In this document: positions 14,298 through 22,763 of the stretch, piece after piece
Numbering within the stretch: the first letter of the stretch is position 1
Layout of the letters: every line of letters begins with the position of its first letter
Origin: Streptomyces sp. NBC_01803
GTDB lineage: Bacteria; Actinomycetota; Actinomycetes; Streptomycetales; Streptomycetaceae
Length of the DNA stretch: 64,000 nucleotides
Reading direction: 5' to 3'
Assembly: GCF_035917415.1 (NCBI RefSeq)
Contig: NZ_CP109073.1
Span: 5,698,001-5,762,000 of the forward strand
The notes under the pieces: generated by a model
The model's input: the letters and a program-made list of their open reading frames with translations, nothing else
What the model was told of the DNA's origin: nothing
The model's database searches: none
Position numbers and translations under genes: made by a program

Positions 14298-15825
14298 GGG
14301 TGTCGGTGATGAGGTCGGAGGCGCGTTCGCCGATCATCAGGACGGCGATCATCGGGTTGACGGTGGGCATGGTGGGGAAGATCGAGGCGTCCGCGATGCG
14401 GATGTTGCTGGTGCCGCGCAGGCGTAGGTGGGGGTCGACGACGGTGAGGGGGTCGTTGGGGGAGCCCATCCGGCAGGTGCCGGCGGGGTGGTAGACGGTG
14501 TGGTGGGCGGCCCGTCCGTATGCCGAGAGTTCTTCGTCGGTCCGCAGGTGGGGGCCGGGGGCGATCTCGCGTGTGATCCAGTCCTTGAACGGCGCGGTGG
14601 CGGCTATCTCGCGGGCCAGGCGGAGTCCGTCGACGATGGTTTGCTCGTCGTAGCCCTCGGGGTCGGTGAAGTACCGGAAGTCCAGTGCCGGCTTGACCGA
14701 TGGGTCGGAGCTGGTGAGCCACATCCGGCCGGTGCTGCGGGGTCGTGGGATGTTCGGGGTCATGCCGAAGCCGTGCTCGGGGACGTCGTAGCCGAGGCGT
14801 TCGGTGTGGAGGGTGAACGGGATCTGGTAGAGGTGGAACATGAGGTCCGGTCGGCCGTCGGTGGGTTCGCGGACGACGAAGAGGCCGGCGTCGGCGTCCA
14901 TCGCGGAGTTGGGTGGCAGTGGCCGGCTGGCTTCCCACAGGATGAGTGACTCCGGGTGGTCCAGCAGGTTCTCGCCGACTCCGGGCACGTCGGCGACCGT
15001 GTCGATGCCCAGGTCCCGCAGGTCCTGGGTGCGGCCGATCCCGGAGAGCATGAGCAGTCGTGGTGTGTCGATGGCTCCGGCGCACAGTACGTATTCGTGT
15101 CGCGCCCGGATGGTTCGGGTGGTGCCGTCGGTGTGCCGCACGCGTACGCCGGTCGCCTGTCCTTGCGGGTCGACGTCGATTTTGTAGGCCCAGGTGTCGG
15201 TGAGCAGGGTGAGGTTGGGCCGGTCGAGATGGGGGTGGAGGTAGGCGACGGAGGCTGAGGAGCGTGTCCCGGTCTCCGGGTCGTAGCTGAGTGTGAAGAA
15301 TCCTGTCCCGTTGGTGAAGGGCTGGGCGTTGAAGTCGTCGATCACCGGGACGCCGAGCGCGGTCGAGGCCGAGGCTACGAAGGATTGGCTGAGGTCGTTG
15401 CGGTGGTGTGGTGCGACCGGGGTGAGGTTGAGTTCGAGCCGGTGGAAGTAGGGGAGCATGGTCCCGTAGTCCCAGCCGGTGGCGCCGGCCTTCTCCCAGT
15501 CCGCGAAGTCGCCGGGGAGTGGCAGGAAGCTGATCAGTGTGTTGTGGGATGAGCAGCCACCGAGGACTTTGGCCCGGGAGTGGCGGATGTGGGAGTTGCC
15601 GCGTGGCTGCGGGGTGGTGCCGTAGTCGTAGTCGAGTTCGGATTCCAGCAGGTTGATCCAGTTGCGCAGATTCAGCACCCGCTCGTCACCGACATCGCTG
15701 GGGCCGCCCTCGATGACGCAGACCCGCAGGTCGGGGTTCTGGGTCAGCCGCGAGGCGATGACCGAGCCCGCTGTACCGCCGCCGACGACGACCACGTCGT
15801 AGGTCTCGTGGGTGTGCTGAGTCAA
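14290..15825 (-). CDS. GMC-family oxidoreductase (choline dehydrogenase-like)
   Basis: A 511-residue FAD-dependent GMC oxidoreductase. The FAD-binding motif VVVVGGGTAGSVIASRL starts at about residue 11, the GMC signature RAKVLGGCSSHNTLI follows, and the C-terminal catalytic region has AAHHTVYHPAGTCRMG with the active-site His and ends with ADASIFPTMPTVNPM. It resembles BetA and alcohol oxidases. TTG 15825 is the start because CAGGAGA lies upstream and no ATG fits. With the aldehyde dehydrogenase upstream it could oxidise choline or another alcohol in two steps. Many G/T-ending codons (ggt, gtt, cgt) make its codon use looser than its neighbours', suggesting transfer. Confidence 0.85.
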   Translation of the reverse strand: MTQHTHETYDVVVVGGGTAGSVIASRLTQNPDLRVCVIEGGPSDVGDERVLNLRNWINLLESELDYDYGTTPQPRGNSHIRHSRAKVLGGCSSHNTLISFLPLPGDFADWEKAGATGWDYGTMLPYFHRLELNLTPVAPHHRNDLSQSFVASASTALGVPVIDDFNAQPFTNGTGFFTLSYDPETGTRSSASVAYLHPHLDRPNLTLLTDTWAYKIDVDPQGQATGVRVRHTDGTTRTIRARHEYVLCAGAIDTPRLLMLSGIGRTQDLRDLGIDTVADVPGVGENLLDHPESLILWEASRPLPPNSAMDADAGLFVVREPTDGRPDLMFHLYQIPFTLHTERLGYDVPEHGFGMTPNIPRPRSTGRMWLTSSDPSVKPALDFRYFTDPEGYDEQTIVDGLRLAREIAATAPFKDWITREIAPGPHLRTDEELSAYGRAAHHTVYHPAGTCRMGSPNDPLTVVDPHLRLRGTSNIRIADASIFPTMPTVNPMIAVLMIGERASDLITDTLT

Positions 15826-15895
15826 CGTTTTCTCCTGGTTCCCACTGGTGGTGGTGGCGCCTGCCTGGCGCCGGCCCGGCCGGTCACACGACCGG

Positions 15896-17365
15896 TCAGC
15901 CGGCGAAGTAACGCTGTGGGCTGGGCGCGATGTTGCGGTAGATGTGCTTGGCTTCGCGGTACTCGTCCAGGCCGCGGGGACCGAGTTCCCGGCCGATACC
16001 CGACTGTTTGAAGCCGCCCCATTCGGCCTGAGGCAGGTAGGGGTGGTAGTCGTTGATCCACACCGTGCCATGGCGCAGGCGGTTGGCGACCCGCTCCGCC
16101 CGTCCGGCGTCCGAGGTCCATACCGCGCCCGCGAGACCGTAGTCGGTGTCGTTGCCGAGGGCGACGGCCTCCTCTTCGGTGCGGAAGCGTTCGGTGGTCA
16201 GGACCGGCCCGAAGACCTCCTCCTGCACGATGCGCATGTCACGGCGGCAGTCGGTGAACACGGTGGGGCGGTAGAAGAACCCGGCCTGCAGTTCCGGATC
16301 GCTCGGCCGACGTCCCCCGGCGAGCAGCCGGGCGCCCTCCGACAGGCCGAGCTCGACGTAGGACTCGACTCTCTCGCGATGTGCCGCTGAGACCAGCGGG
16401 CCGCTCTCGGTCCCCTCCTTCATGCCGTCGCCGAGCCTGATCAACTCGGCGCGGCGGGCCACTTCGGCCACGAAGGCGTCGTGGATGGAATCTTCCACGA
16501 TCAGTCGCGCGCCGGCCGAGCACACCTGCCCGGCGTGGACGAAGACGGCGGTCAGAGCGTAGTCGACGGCGGTTTCGAAGTCGGCGTCGGCGAAGACGAT
16601 GTTGGGGTTCTTGCCCCCGAGTTCCAGCGCGATGTTCTTCACGTTGCCGCTGGCCGCCTGCATGATCCACCGCCCGGTGGCCAGCCCGCCGGTGAAGGAG
16701 ACCATGTCGACCTGGGAACTCTCGACAAGCGGGGCGCCGACGGCCTGGCCCGTTCCGAGAAGCAGGTTGACGACGCCGTCCGGAGCGCCCGCCTCGGCCA
16801 GGAGCTCGACGAGCCGGATCGTGGTCAGCGGGGTGACCTCGCTGGGTTTGAGGATGATCGCGTTTCCGGCCGCGAGGGCGGGGGCCACCTTCCATGCGGC
16901 TTGGAGGAGCGGGTAGTTCCACGGGGTGATGAGCGCGCAGACCCCGACCGGCTCGTGCACGACACGGCTGATCACGTCGGGCCGCCCGGTGTCCACGACC
17001 CGGCTCGGGTCCTTGTTCGCCAGCTCGGCGTAGTACCGGAAGACGGCGATGACGTCGTCGATGTCCACCCGGCTGTCGAGGAGGGTCTTGCCCGTGTCCA
17101 GCGTCTCGATGCGGGCGATCTCCTCCTTGTCTCGCGCCAGCAGGTCGGCCGTGCGAAGCAGCACACCCGCCCTGACGCGGGACGGCGCGTACGCCCAGTC
17201 CGTCTGGTCGAACGCGCGGCGGGCCGAGGCGATCGCCTCCGCGGCGTCGTCCGGGCCGGCGTCCGCCACCTTGGCGACCAGACTCTGGTCGTAGGGATTG
17301 AGTACGTCGAACTCGCGTCCGGTGCGGGACGCCGTCCACCGCCCGTTGATGAACAGGTTAGTCAA
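15896..17365 (-). CDS. Betaine-aldehyde-type aldehyde dehydrogenase
   Basis: A 489-residue NAD(P)-dependent aldehyde dehydrogenase. LITPWNYPLLQAAWKVAPALA binds the cofactor, VSFTGGLATG is the nucleotide loop, LELGGKNPNIVF carries the catalytic Glu, and HAGQVCSAGARL the nucleophilic Cys. QEEVFGPVL is also present. The sequence is of the BetB/GabD-like class. It starts at a TTG (17365), like the GMC gene 70 bases downstream, and the two are surely one operon. Expected role: oxidation of betaine aldehyde or another aldehyde made by the GMC enzyme. A symmetrical site lies about 50 bases upstream. Confidence 0.88.
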   Translation of the reverse strand: MTNLFINGRWTASRTGREFDVLNPYDQSLVAKVADAGPDDAAEAIASARRAFDQTDWAYAPSRVRAGVLLRTADLLARDKEEIARIETLDTGKTLLDSRVDIDDVIAVFRYYAELANKDPSRVVDTGRPDVISRVVHEPVGVCALITPWNYPLLQAAWKVAPALAAGNAIILKPSEVTPLTTIRLVELLAEAGAPDGVVNLLLGTGQAVGAPLVESSQVDMVSFTGGLATGRWIMQAASGNVKNIALELGGKNPNIVFADADFETAVDYALTAVFVHAGQVCSAGARLIVEDSIHDAFVAEVARRAELIRLGDGMKEGTESGPLVSAAHRERVESYVELGLSEGARLLAGGRRPSDPELQAGFFYRPTVFTDCRRDMRIVQEEVFGPVLTTERFRTEEEAVALGNDTDYGLAGAVWTSDAGRAERVANRLRHGTVWINDYHPYLPQAEWGGFKQSGIGRELGPRGLDEYREAKHIYRNIAPSPQRYFAG

Positions 17366-17407
17366 GGGAGCCGAGCCTTCCCCGGTAGTTGCGGATGACG
17401 GAACACC

Positions 17408-17429
17408 GTGCTTGTACAGATGTACGCAC
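17408..17429. promoter_or_regulatory. Inverted repeat upstream of the aldehyde dehydrogenase operon
   Basis: GTACA-GA-TGTAC (17414-17425) is a perfect inverted repeat, flanked by GTGC on the left and GCAC on the right that extend the symmetry with a two-base offset. It lies about 50 bases upstream of the dehydrogenase start. It is a plausible operator for the TetR regulator at 20039-20641, by position only. Confidence 0.5.
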
Positions 17430-17629
17430 TATGGGGCGCCGAGGAGTGGCCGTCAAGGGGTCGTCGGACGTTTTCCGCGGCCGGACAGCATCGCGGCGGA
17501 CGTAGCGACAGGCGCGGCGGGCAGTCCGGGGCTGGGCGTGGTCGACCGGCCGCAACACCGGCTTCAAGCGGCAGGCGCACATCCCCGTTAACGGTCAGCG
17601 TCGCCAGTCAACACGAGAAGTTCACTCTA

Positions 17630-17659
17630 TTGACACCTTCGATACACCCTGTTCATACT
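17630..17659 (+). promoter_or_regulatory. Consensus-like sigma-70 promoter, facing the permease
   Basis: TTGACA (17630-17635) and CATACT (17654-17659) are separated by 18 bases in a locally A+T-rich stretch. Transcription would start near 17666 and give a leader of about 280 bases before the permease ATG at 17947. No known riboswitch was recognised in the leader. Confidence 0.5.
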
Positions 17660-17946
17660 GTCGAAATCTGTGCACGGTTGCTTATGCAGGTACGTGTTGC
17701 ACCAAGTGAAACACCGCGGCCCATCTGAGCTGTGGTGGCCGACCGCGACACGAGTTCACGCCATCCGGGTTCTGCTGCCTGGCCAGGCTCCCTTCCGCCG
17801 TGGACTCCACGTCTACGGGTCGGACGCACATGTCCCCACGTGGCGCGGGAGAGCGCCTCACACCGCCGGGCGCCCGTCCCGGATGCGCCTTTCCGTGAGA
17901 TCCCCCGCCGGCTCGCCGGCTGCTCCGTGAACGGACGAGAGGACTT

Positions 17947-19524
17947 ATGAGACCCACACCGACCCCGGACTCTGACGGCGTCGCCGACTTCGGATACGCC
18001 CCGACCCTCGATCGCAGTATCGGCAAATTCGCCAGTTTCGCCGCCGGCGTCAGTTACATCTCCATACTCACCGGCGTCTTCCAGCTTTTCTATTTCGGCT
18101 TCGGTGCCGCGGGGCCCGCCTACGCCTGGTCGTGGCCGCTGGTCTTCGCCGGCCAGCTGATGGTGGCGCTGTGCTTCGCCGAGCTGGCCAGCCGCTACCC
18201 GGTCGCCGGATCGGTCTACAACTGGGCCAAGAAGCTGTCGTCCGCCACGACATCGTGGCTGGCCGGCTGGCTGCTGCTGATCTCCTCCATCTGTACGTTG
18301 GGTGCGGTGGCCCTCGCCCTCCAGATCACCCTGCCGCAGCTCTGGGACGGCTTCCAGTTCGTCGGCGACGGCACCGGCACCTACGACTTCTCGATCAACG
18401 CCGTCATTCTGGGCGGGCTGCTCATCGTGGTCACCACGCTCATCAACGCCTTCGGCGTGAGACTCACCGCGCTCATCAACAGCGTCGGAGTCTTCGTCGA
18501 ACTCGCCGCGGCCGTCCTTCTCATCGTCGCGCTCGCCTGGCACACCCAGCGCGGGCCTGAGGCGCTGCTGGACACGCAGGGCCTGGGCCACGGCCACGAG
18601 CTCGGCTACTTCGGGGTCTTCCTCGTGGCCTCCATCGCCTCGACCTATGTGATGTACGGGTTCGACACCGCCAGCTCCATGGGCGAGGAGACGGTGGACC
18701 CCAAGCGCACGGCGCCGCGCGCGGTCATCCGGGCCGTGACGGCCTCATTCATCCTGGGCGGCCTGATTCTGCTGTTCGGCATCCTCGCGGCACCGGACCT
18801 GAACGACCCGAAGATCGGGTCAGCCGACGGCGGCCTGCAATACATCGTGCTCTCGGTGCTGGGCGGCCCCATGGGCAAGCTCATCCTGGTCTGCATCGTC
18901 GTCGCCATCATCGTGTGCGCCCTGGCCGTCCACACCGCGGCCATCCGCATGATGTTCGCCATGGCCCGGGACAACAACCTGCCCTTCAGCTCCTGGCTCG
19001 GAAAGGTCCACCCCACCCGGAAGTCGCCCACCAACGCCGCCATCGTCATCGGCGTCCTGGCGATCGCCCTGCTCCTGGTGAACATCAAGGAGCCCGCGAT
19101 CTTCACGGTCCTGTCCAGCATCAGCATCGTGCTCATCTACGGCTCCTACCTCCTGGTCACCGTGCCGCTGCTCCGCAGTCGGCTGCGCAAGCGGTGGCCT
19201 CTGGCGGACGCCGCCGCCAAGAGCGAGTTCTCCCTGGGCCGGTGGGGGCTGCCGGTCAACATCGTCGCCGTGCTCTGGGGGGCCGTCGTGATCGTCAACC
19301 TCATCTGGCCCCGCAACGAGATCTACAACTCCGCGCCTCCCTACCACTGGTACCTCAAGTGGGGCGGCGTCCTCTTCGTCGGCGCGGTGACCGTCATCGG
19401 CCTGCTGCTTTACCGACTGAGGATCCGCCACCGCACCGGCATCCTGCCGGAACACGCGCTGGCCGCCCCCGCCACAGGACCAGGGGAGTCGGCCGAGCCC
19501 GCCGCTGTCACCGGCGATCACTAG
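17947..19524 (+). CDS. APC-superfamily amino acid/choline permease
   Basis: A 525-residue integral membrane transporter with about twelve hydrophobic helices. The conserved first segments FASFAAGVSYISILTGVFQLFYFG and LVFAGQLMVALCFAELASRYPVAGSVYNWAKKL match the amino-acid/choline transporter branch of the APC superfamily, and YVMYGFDTASSMGEETVDPKRTAPRA is typical of the loop after helix 6. It sits divergently from the GMC/aldehyde dehydrogenase operon, with a TetR gene convergent to it, so it probably imports the substrate of those enzymes (choline, an amino alcohol or a polyamine). The short leader before the ATG holds GAGAGGA. Confidence 0.87.
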   Translation: MRPTPTPDSDGVADFGYAPTLDRSIGKFASFAAGVSYISILTGVFQLFYFGFGAAGPAYAWSWPLVFAGQLMVALCFAELASRYPVAGSVYNWAKKLSSATTSWLAGWLLLISSICTLGAVALALQITLPQLWDGFQFVGDGTGTYDFSINAVILGGLLIVVTTLINAFGVRLTALINSVGVFVELAAAVLLIVALAWHTQRGPEALLDTQGLGHGHELGYFGVFLVASIASTYVMYGFDTASSMGEETVDPKRTAPRAVIRAVTASFILGGLILLFGILAAPDLNDPKIGSADGGLQYIVLSVLGGPMGKLILVCIVVAIIVCALAVHTAAIRMMFAMARDNNLPFSSWLGKVHPTRKSPTNAAIVIGVLAIALLLVNIKEPAIFTVLSSISIVLIYGSYLLVTVPLLRSRLRKRWPLADAAAKSEFSLGRWGLPVNIVAVLWGAVVIVNLIWPRNEIYNSAPPYHWYLKWGGVLFVGAVTVIGLLLYRLRIRHRTGILPEHALAAPATGPGESAEPAAVTGDH

Positions 19525-20038
19525 GGCGCATATCGAGTCGTGACCGAAGGATGGTCCGCTGAGATCCTTGATCCACATCATCCAGATGCGAAGGTGAAGG
19601 CCGGCGAGGTAGCTGCGGGGGCTTGTCACCGCGGTGGCGGTGCCTCGCCCTGCCCTCAGTTCGCCGATCTGCCGCTCAACGGCCTTCCGTTCCTCGCGGA
19701 GATTCGGCATCGTGGCTGACGCGCCGGCCACCCTGGCCGCCTTCTTCCTCCGGCGGTTGGCGACGTGATCCTTCTCGTCCACGACAAGTGCCTCGATGAC
19801 AAGGAGGCATTGCCTCCGGCAACCGCCCGCCGCGGGGCGGCCGACAGCCCGCGGCGCGTCTCCCCACCTTCTCGGACCTGGGGGTGCACCGCGGGCTGCC
19901 GGCGGCCTGTCCCGCCGTGGACGCCTGTCGCCCTCGGCTCTCGCGCGGCCTCCGGCCTCGCCGCCATGCGCGGACTGCGGTGACGAGAGCCGCTCATGGC
20001 TTCGGCTCGATCAGCCATGTCCGTGACCCGCTCTGAGT
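19525..20038. other. Intergenic region with an unidentified minus-strand remnant
   Basis: About 500 bases between convergent permease and TetR genes. On the minus strand, roughly 19790-19560, a stretch reading NRRRKKAARVAG, then NLREERKAVERQIGELRAGRG and LAGLHLRIWMMWIKDLS looks protein-like but has no start context and runs into the permease end. It may be the end of a mobile-element gene. I do not recognise it. The rest shows nothing. Confidence 0.3.
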
Positions 20039-20641
20039 TCACGGCCGGTTCGGGCGGCCGGAATGTGCTGCCGGACCATCGATGGCACGGCGGAAGAGCG
20101 CCTCGACCTCGCTGTACGACGGTGAGGGGTCGGCTATGACGACCTGCATGACCAGGCCGCAGAACAGGCCGGCCAGCAGCCGGCCGGTGATCAGGTCCGT
20201 GCGCGAACCGAACAGCTCGATCAACGCCTGGTCCCACGCCATGCTCGCCGTGCGCAACCGCGGCCGGTGCAGCGCCGCGACATACAGGTCGTACTCGACA
20301 ACGGTGTTCGGCTGCTGGTCCCGCAGGTATCCCATCACCAGTTCGGCCAGCGCGACCGCGAACTCGGCATCCGGGGGAAGGGCTTGCTCCCATTCCCGCA
20401 GGCGGCGGACGTTGTCCTCGGCGGCCTGGCGCAGGGCCACGTCCAGCAGATCGTCGAGAGTCTGGAAGTGGTAGGTCGTCGACCCGAGCGGAACCCCAGC
20501 CGCGGCGGCCACGGCACGGTGCGTGAGCCCCTCGATCCCTCGCTCGGCGACCACCTCGATGGCCGCCTGCGCGATGCGCGTACGCCGGTCCGGATCGTTG
20601 GGACGCATCCGCCGGGACCCGGTGCCCTGTCGCGTCGCCAT
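20039..20641 (-). CDS. TetR family transcriptional regulator
   Basis: A 200-residue regulator. The HTH domain (about 20-65) reads RIAQAAIEVVAERGIEGLTHRAVAAAAGVPLGSTTYHFQTLDDLL; the remaining helical part binds an unknown ligand. ATG 20641 is preceded by GGGGGAG, and this start gives the usual short basic N-terminus. It faces the permease across 500 bases. Gene content (permease, GMC oxidoreductase, aldehyde dehydrogenase, TetR) parallels choline or amino-alcohol catabolic loci, so it is probably the local repressor, although its HTH is not especially BetI-like. Confidence 0.85.
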   Translation of the reverse strand: MATRQGTGSRRMRPNDPDRRTRIAQAAIEVVAERGIEGLTHRAVAAAAGVPLGSTTYHFQTLDDLLDVALRQAAEDNVRRLREWEQALPPDAEFAVALAELVMGYLRDQQPNTVVEYDLYVAALHRPRLRTASMAWDQALIELFGSRTDLITGRLLAGLFCGLVMQVVIADPSPSYSEVEALFRRAIDGPAAHSGRPNRP

Positions 20642-21275
20642 CACTCCCCCATCCTGCTCACCGACGTCGTTTCGTCTGCACCCTATTTTACGAACGCACC
20701 ACACTGCTCAACCGCATCGCCGACCCGCTGCGACGCGACAGCGAAGACCTCGCGCGCACCGGAAGCCTCGACGCCGGCACGTCGCTCACCGAAGGCCGCA
20801 CCGACGTCGATGACGTCAGAGCCGTCTTGCCAGTACTACGCCCCTGGACCCACTACCGGTGATTCGGGTGTCTTTCCGGGTGTGGGTCTGGCCTGGGTCG
20901 GGCCGACCAGTGTCACGGTGGGGGCGGGCGGCCGTGGCGGGTGGTGGTGCTCGGAGCGTGTGAGGCCGCCGACAGCACCGCGCTGTTGGCCACCGGCCAC
21001 GACCGGTCCGCACCACCGGCCCGCGCCGCCCGTCACAGATCAAGACCCTTGATGCCACGGTCGGCCGCTCTCCTCCGCGCAGCACCGTACGAAGGTCGAG
21101 CACAGAGCGCCGACGCCCTCACGCTGGGCCATGGACGTGGTCCGTCGGACGAGAGCACGGCGCTCGGGCTCAACGGAGCTGCGGGACCCGGAGCGGCTCT
21201 CGGCGGGTCTGGCCGGGGATGTCTCCCCAGCGCGGCCCCGGCCAAGTGGACGGAACCGCGGTCGGAGTCGGTTCG
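20642..21275. other. Intergenic stretch with a possible coding tail
   Basis: A plus-strand frame from about 20704 to a stop at 20860-20862 reads LLNRIADPLRRDSEDLARTG, then DVDDVRAVLPVLRPW. It has the look of a true C-terminus but is not recognised, and no start is present. From 20863 to 21275 no gene or repeat is seen. Confidence 0.25.
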
Positions 21276-21680
21276 GCTCCGACGTCATGCCCGCGCTCGC
21301 CCTCGGCACCGAGCCACCCGAGCCGGATGTGATGGACCGGCCGCCCCGTTCCCGGCGGGAGCCGCTGTTCTCCGGCACGGTCGTGCGGCGCTTCCTGTTC
21401 CTCGGCTCCCTGCAGGCGGTCGGGGCCTGCACGGTGTTCTTCTGGCACATCCACGCCTCCGGCATCCCCTTCGACGCCTTCACCTCCGACGACCGCGTCT
21501 ACCGGGAGGCCATCACCCTGACCCAGGCGTCGATCGTGGTCAGCCAGTTCTTCAACGCCCAAGCGGTGCGCACGGAACGGCAGAGCGTCCTCCGGGTGGG
21601 CCTGCGGTCCAATCCGCGTCTGCTGGCGGCGGGACTGGTGAGCATCGCCGTCATGGCCGCCATCAGCTACGCGCCGCCGC
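21276..21680 (+). pseudogene. C-terminal fragment of a P-type cation ATPase
   Basis: The translation DVMPALALGTEPPEPDVMDR, followed by FSGTVVRRFLFLGSLQAVGA, helices such as FFWHIHASGIPFDAFT, and QASIVVSQFFNAQAVRTERQ is the last quarter of a P2-type cation-transporting ATPase (membrane helices M5-M10). The head with the phosphorylation site DKTGT and the nucleotide domain is missing. At about 21680 (SYAPPLQ) the homology breaks off. No start codon or ribosome site suits it. Confidence 0.82.
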
Positions 21681-21681
21681 T

Positions 21682-21782
21682 CCAGCAGCCCGGGCGCGGG
21701 CCTGCGGCTGCGCCCGGGGGACGAGCTGCTGATCGTGTCGCACGCCACGACCGAGCGGGAGATCCACGAGGCGTTCCAGTGA
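21682..21782 (+). pseudogene. Tail of an RCK_C/TrkA-C domain protein
   Basis: In another frame than the ATPase piece, GLRLRPGDELLIVSHATTER followed by EIHEAFQ and TGA is the final strand-helix of an RCK_C (TrkA-C) regulatory domain, as found at the end of potassium/proton antiporters. Only about 30 residues remain, joined directly to the ATPase relic. Non-functional. Confidence 0.6.
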
Positions 21783-21819
21783 CGCACCAGGACCCCGGGC
21801 TACCCCGCTCGGGCTGGCG

Positions 21820-22035
21820 GTGGGCTCCCGGGCCCGTCCGCGCAGCCTGGCCAATCCGCTTCTGCTCGTGGCGGTCGCGGTGGCGCTCGCCCTGCAGTTC
21901 GCCGGCATCTTCCTGTCACCCCTGCGGGCCTTGCTGGACACCGAGCCCCTGCCACCGGCGGCCTTCCTGCTGGCCGCCGGGCTCGCCTGCGCCGGGTACG
22001 GGGCGATGCGCCTCGCGGCGGGACGGGGTCGGTGA
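21820..22035 (+). pseudogene. Second P-type ATPase C-terminal fragment
   Basis: GTG 21820 could start a 71-residue peptide, LANPLLLVAVAVALALQFAG then IFLSPLRALLDTEPLPPAAF, ending in a hydrophobic helix. This is the last two membrane helices of a P2-type cation ATPase (NPxLxxAVxxxxxLQ). It is not the continuation of the piece at 21276-21680, which reaches the same family region itself, so two different ATPase genes left tails here. Confidence 0.65.
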
Positions 22036-22157
22036 ACGGGAAGGGGCCGTCGCTCGCGGGCGGCGCAACGCTGGCCGGTTCCCGCGGTCGGCCTCAGGAT
22101 GGGACGTACGGGGCGGGCGCCGAATGCCCGCCCGCGGCCGGAGGAGAGGTGCGCCGC

Positions 22158-22601
22158 ATGGACGTCGAGGAGGCGATGGGCCCGCGGAGGACGCGGCCGG
22201 CCGGCATCCCGCCGACGGCGTCTCTGCGGGAGGCGGCGCGCTGGATGGACGAGACCGGCGCTTCCGCGCTGCCCGTGGTCGTCGAGGACGAGGTGGTCGG
22301 GGTCGTCACCGACCGGGATCTCGCCCTGCACGCGGTGGCCCGCGGGCTGTCGGCGGACAGTCCCGTCGAGACGGTCATGGCCGGGGAGTCGGTGACCGTG
22401 GGACCGGATACGGACGTGCCCGTGGCCATCCGGTCCATGCGGTCGGCGGGCGCCCGCCACCTGCCGGTCGCGGACGGCGGCGGAGTCGTCGGCATGGTGT
22501 CGTTCGACGACCTGCTGTGGGCTCTGACGCAGGAATTGGTGGACCTGACGACCCCCATCGACGCCGCGCGGCGACGTCGGGACCAGCCACCCGCTCGGTG
22601 A
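22158..22601 (+). CDS. CBS-domain protein
   Basis: A 147-residue protein with two CBS repeats (about 1-60 and 65-125): MGPRRTRPAGIPPTASLREAARWMD, VVEDEVVGVVTDRDLALHAV, then ETVMAGESVTVGPDTDVPVA and GVVGMVSFDDLLWAL. Stand-alone CBS pairs usually bind AMP, ATP or related nucleotides. ATG 22158 has GGAGGAGAGG upstream; an earlier ATG at 22032 has no such support. The gene appears intact amid relics and probably belongs with the energy-stress functions of the region. Confidence 0.82.
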   Translation: MDVEEAMGPRRTRPAGIPPTASLREAARWMDETGASALPVVVEDEVVGVVTDRDLALHAVARGLSADSPVETVMAGESVTVGPDTDVPVAIRSMRSAGARHLPVADGGGVVGMVSFDDLLWALTQELVDLTTPIDAARRRRDQPPAR

Positions 22602-22763
22602 GCCGGCGGTCCTGAGGGATCCGCCCGTCATACGGGACGACGGCGATCGGGGCGCGGACATTCCGGCGGTCCCGCCGATGCGGAGTCCTCCGGGCGGCGC
22701 CGGTGGCCGCCCCGGAGGATGCTGGGACCCGGGGGCGGCCGACGAACGACGGGTGATCACGCC

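Noticed and set aside
21131..22615. 494-codon frame as one P-type ATPase gene
   Set aside because: Only residues roughly 50-180 match an ATPase tail; the rest is an out-of-frame reading of the RCK_C piece, the second ATPase tail and the CBS gene.
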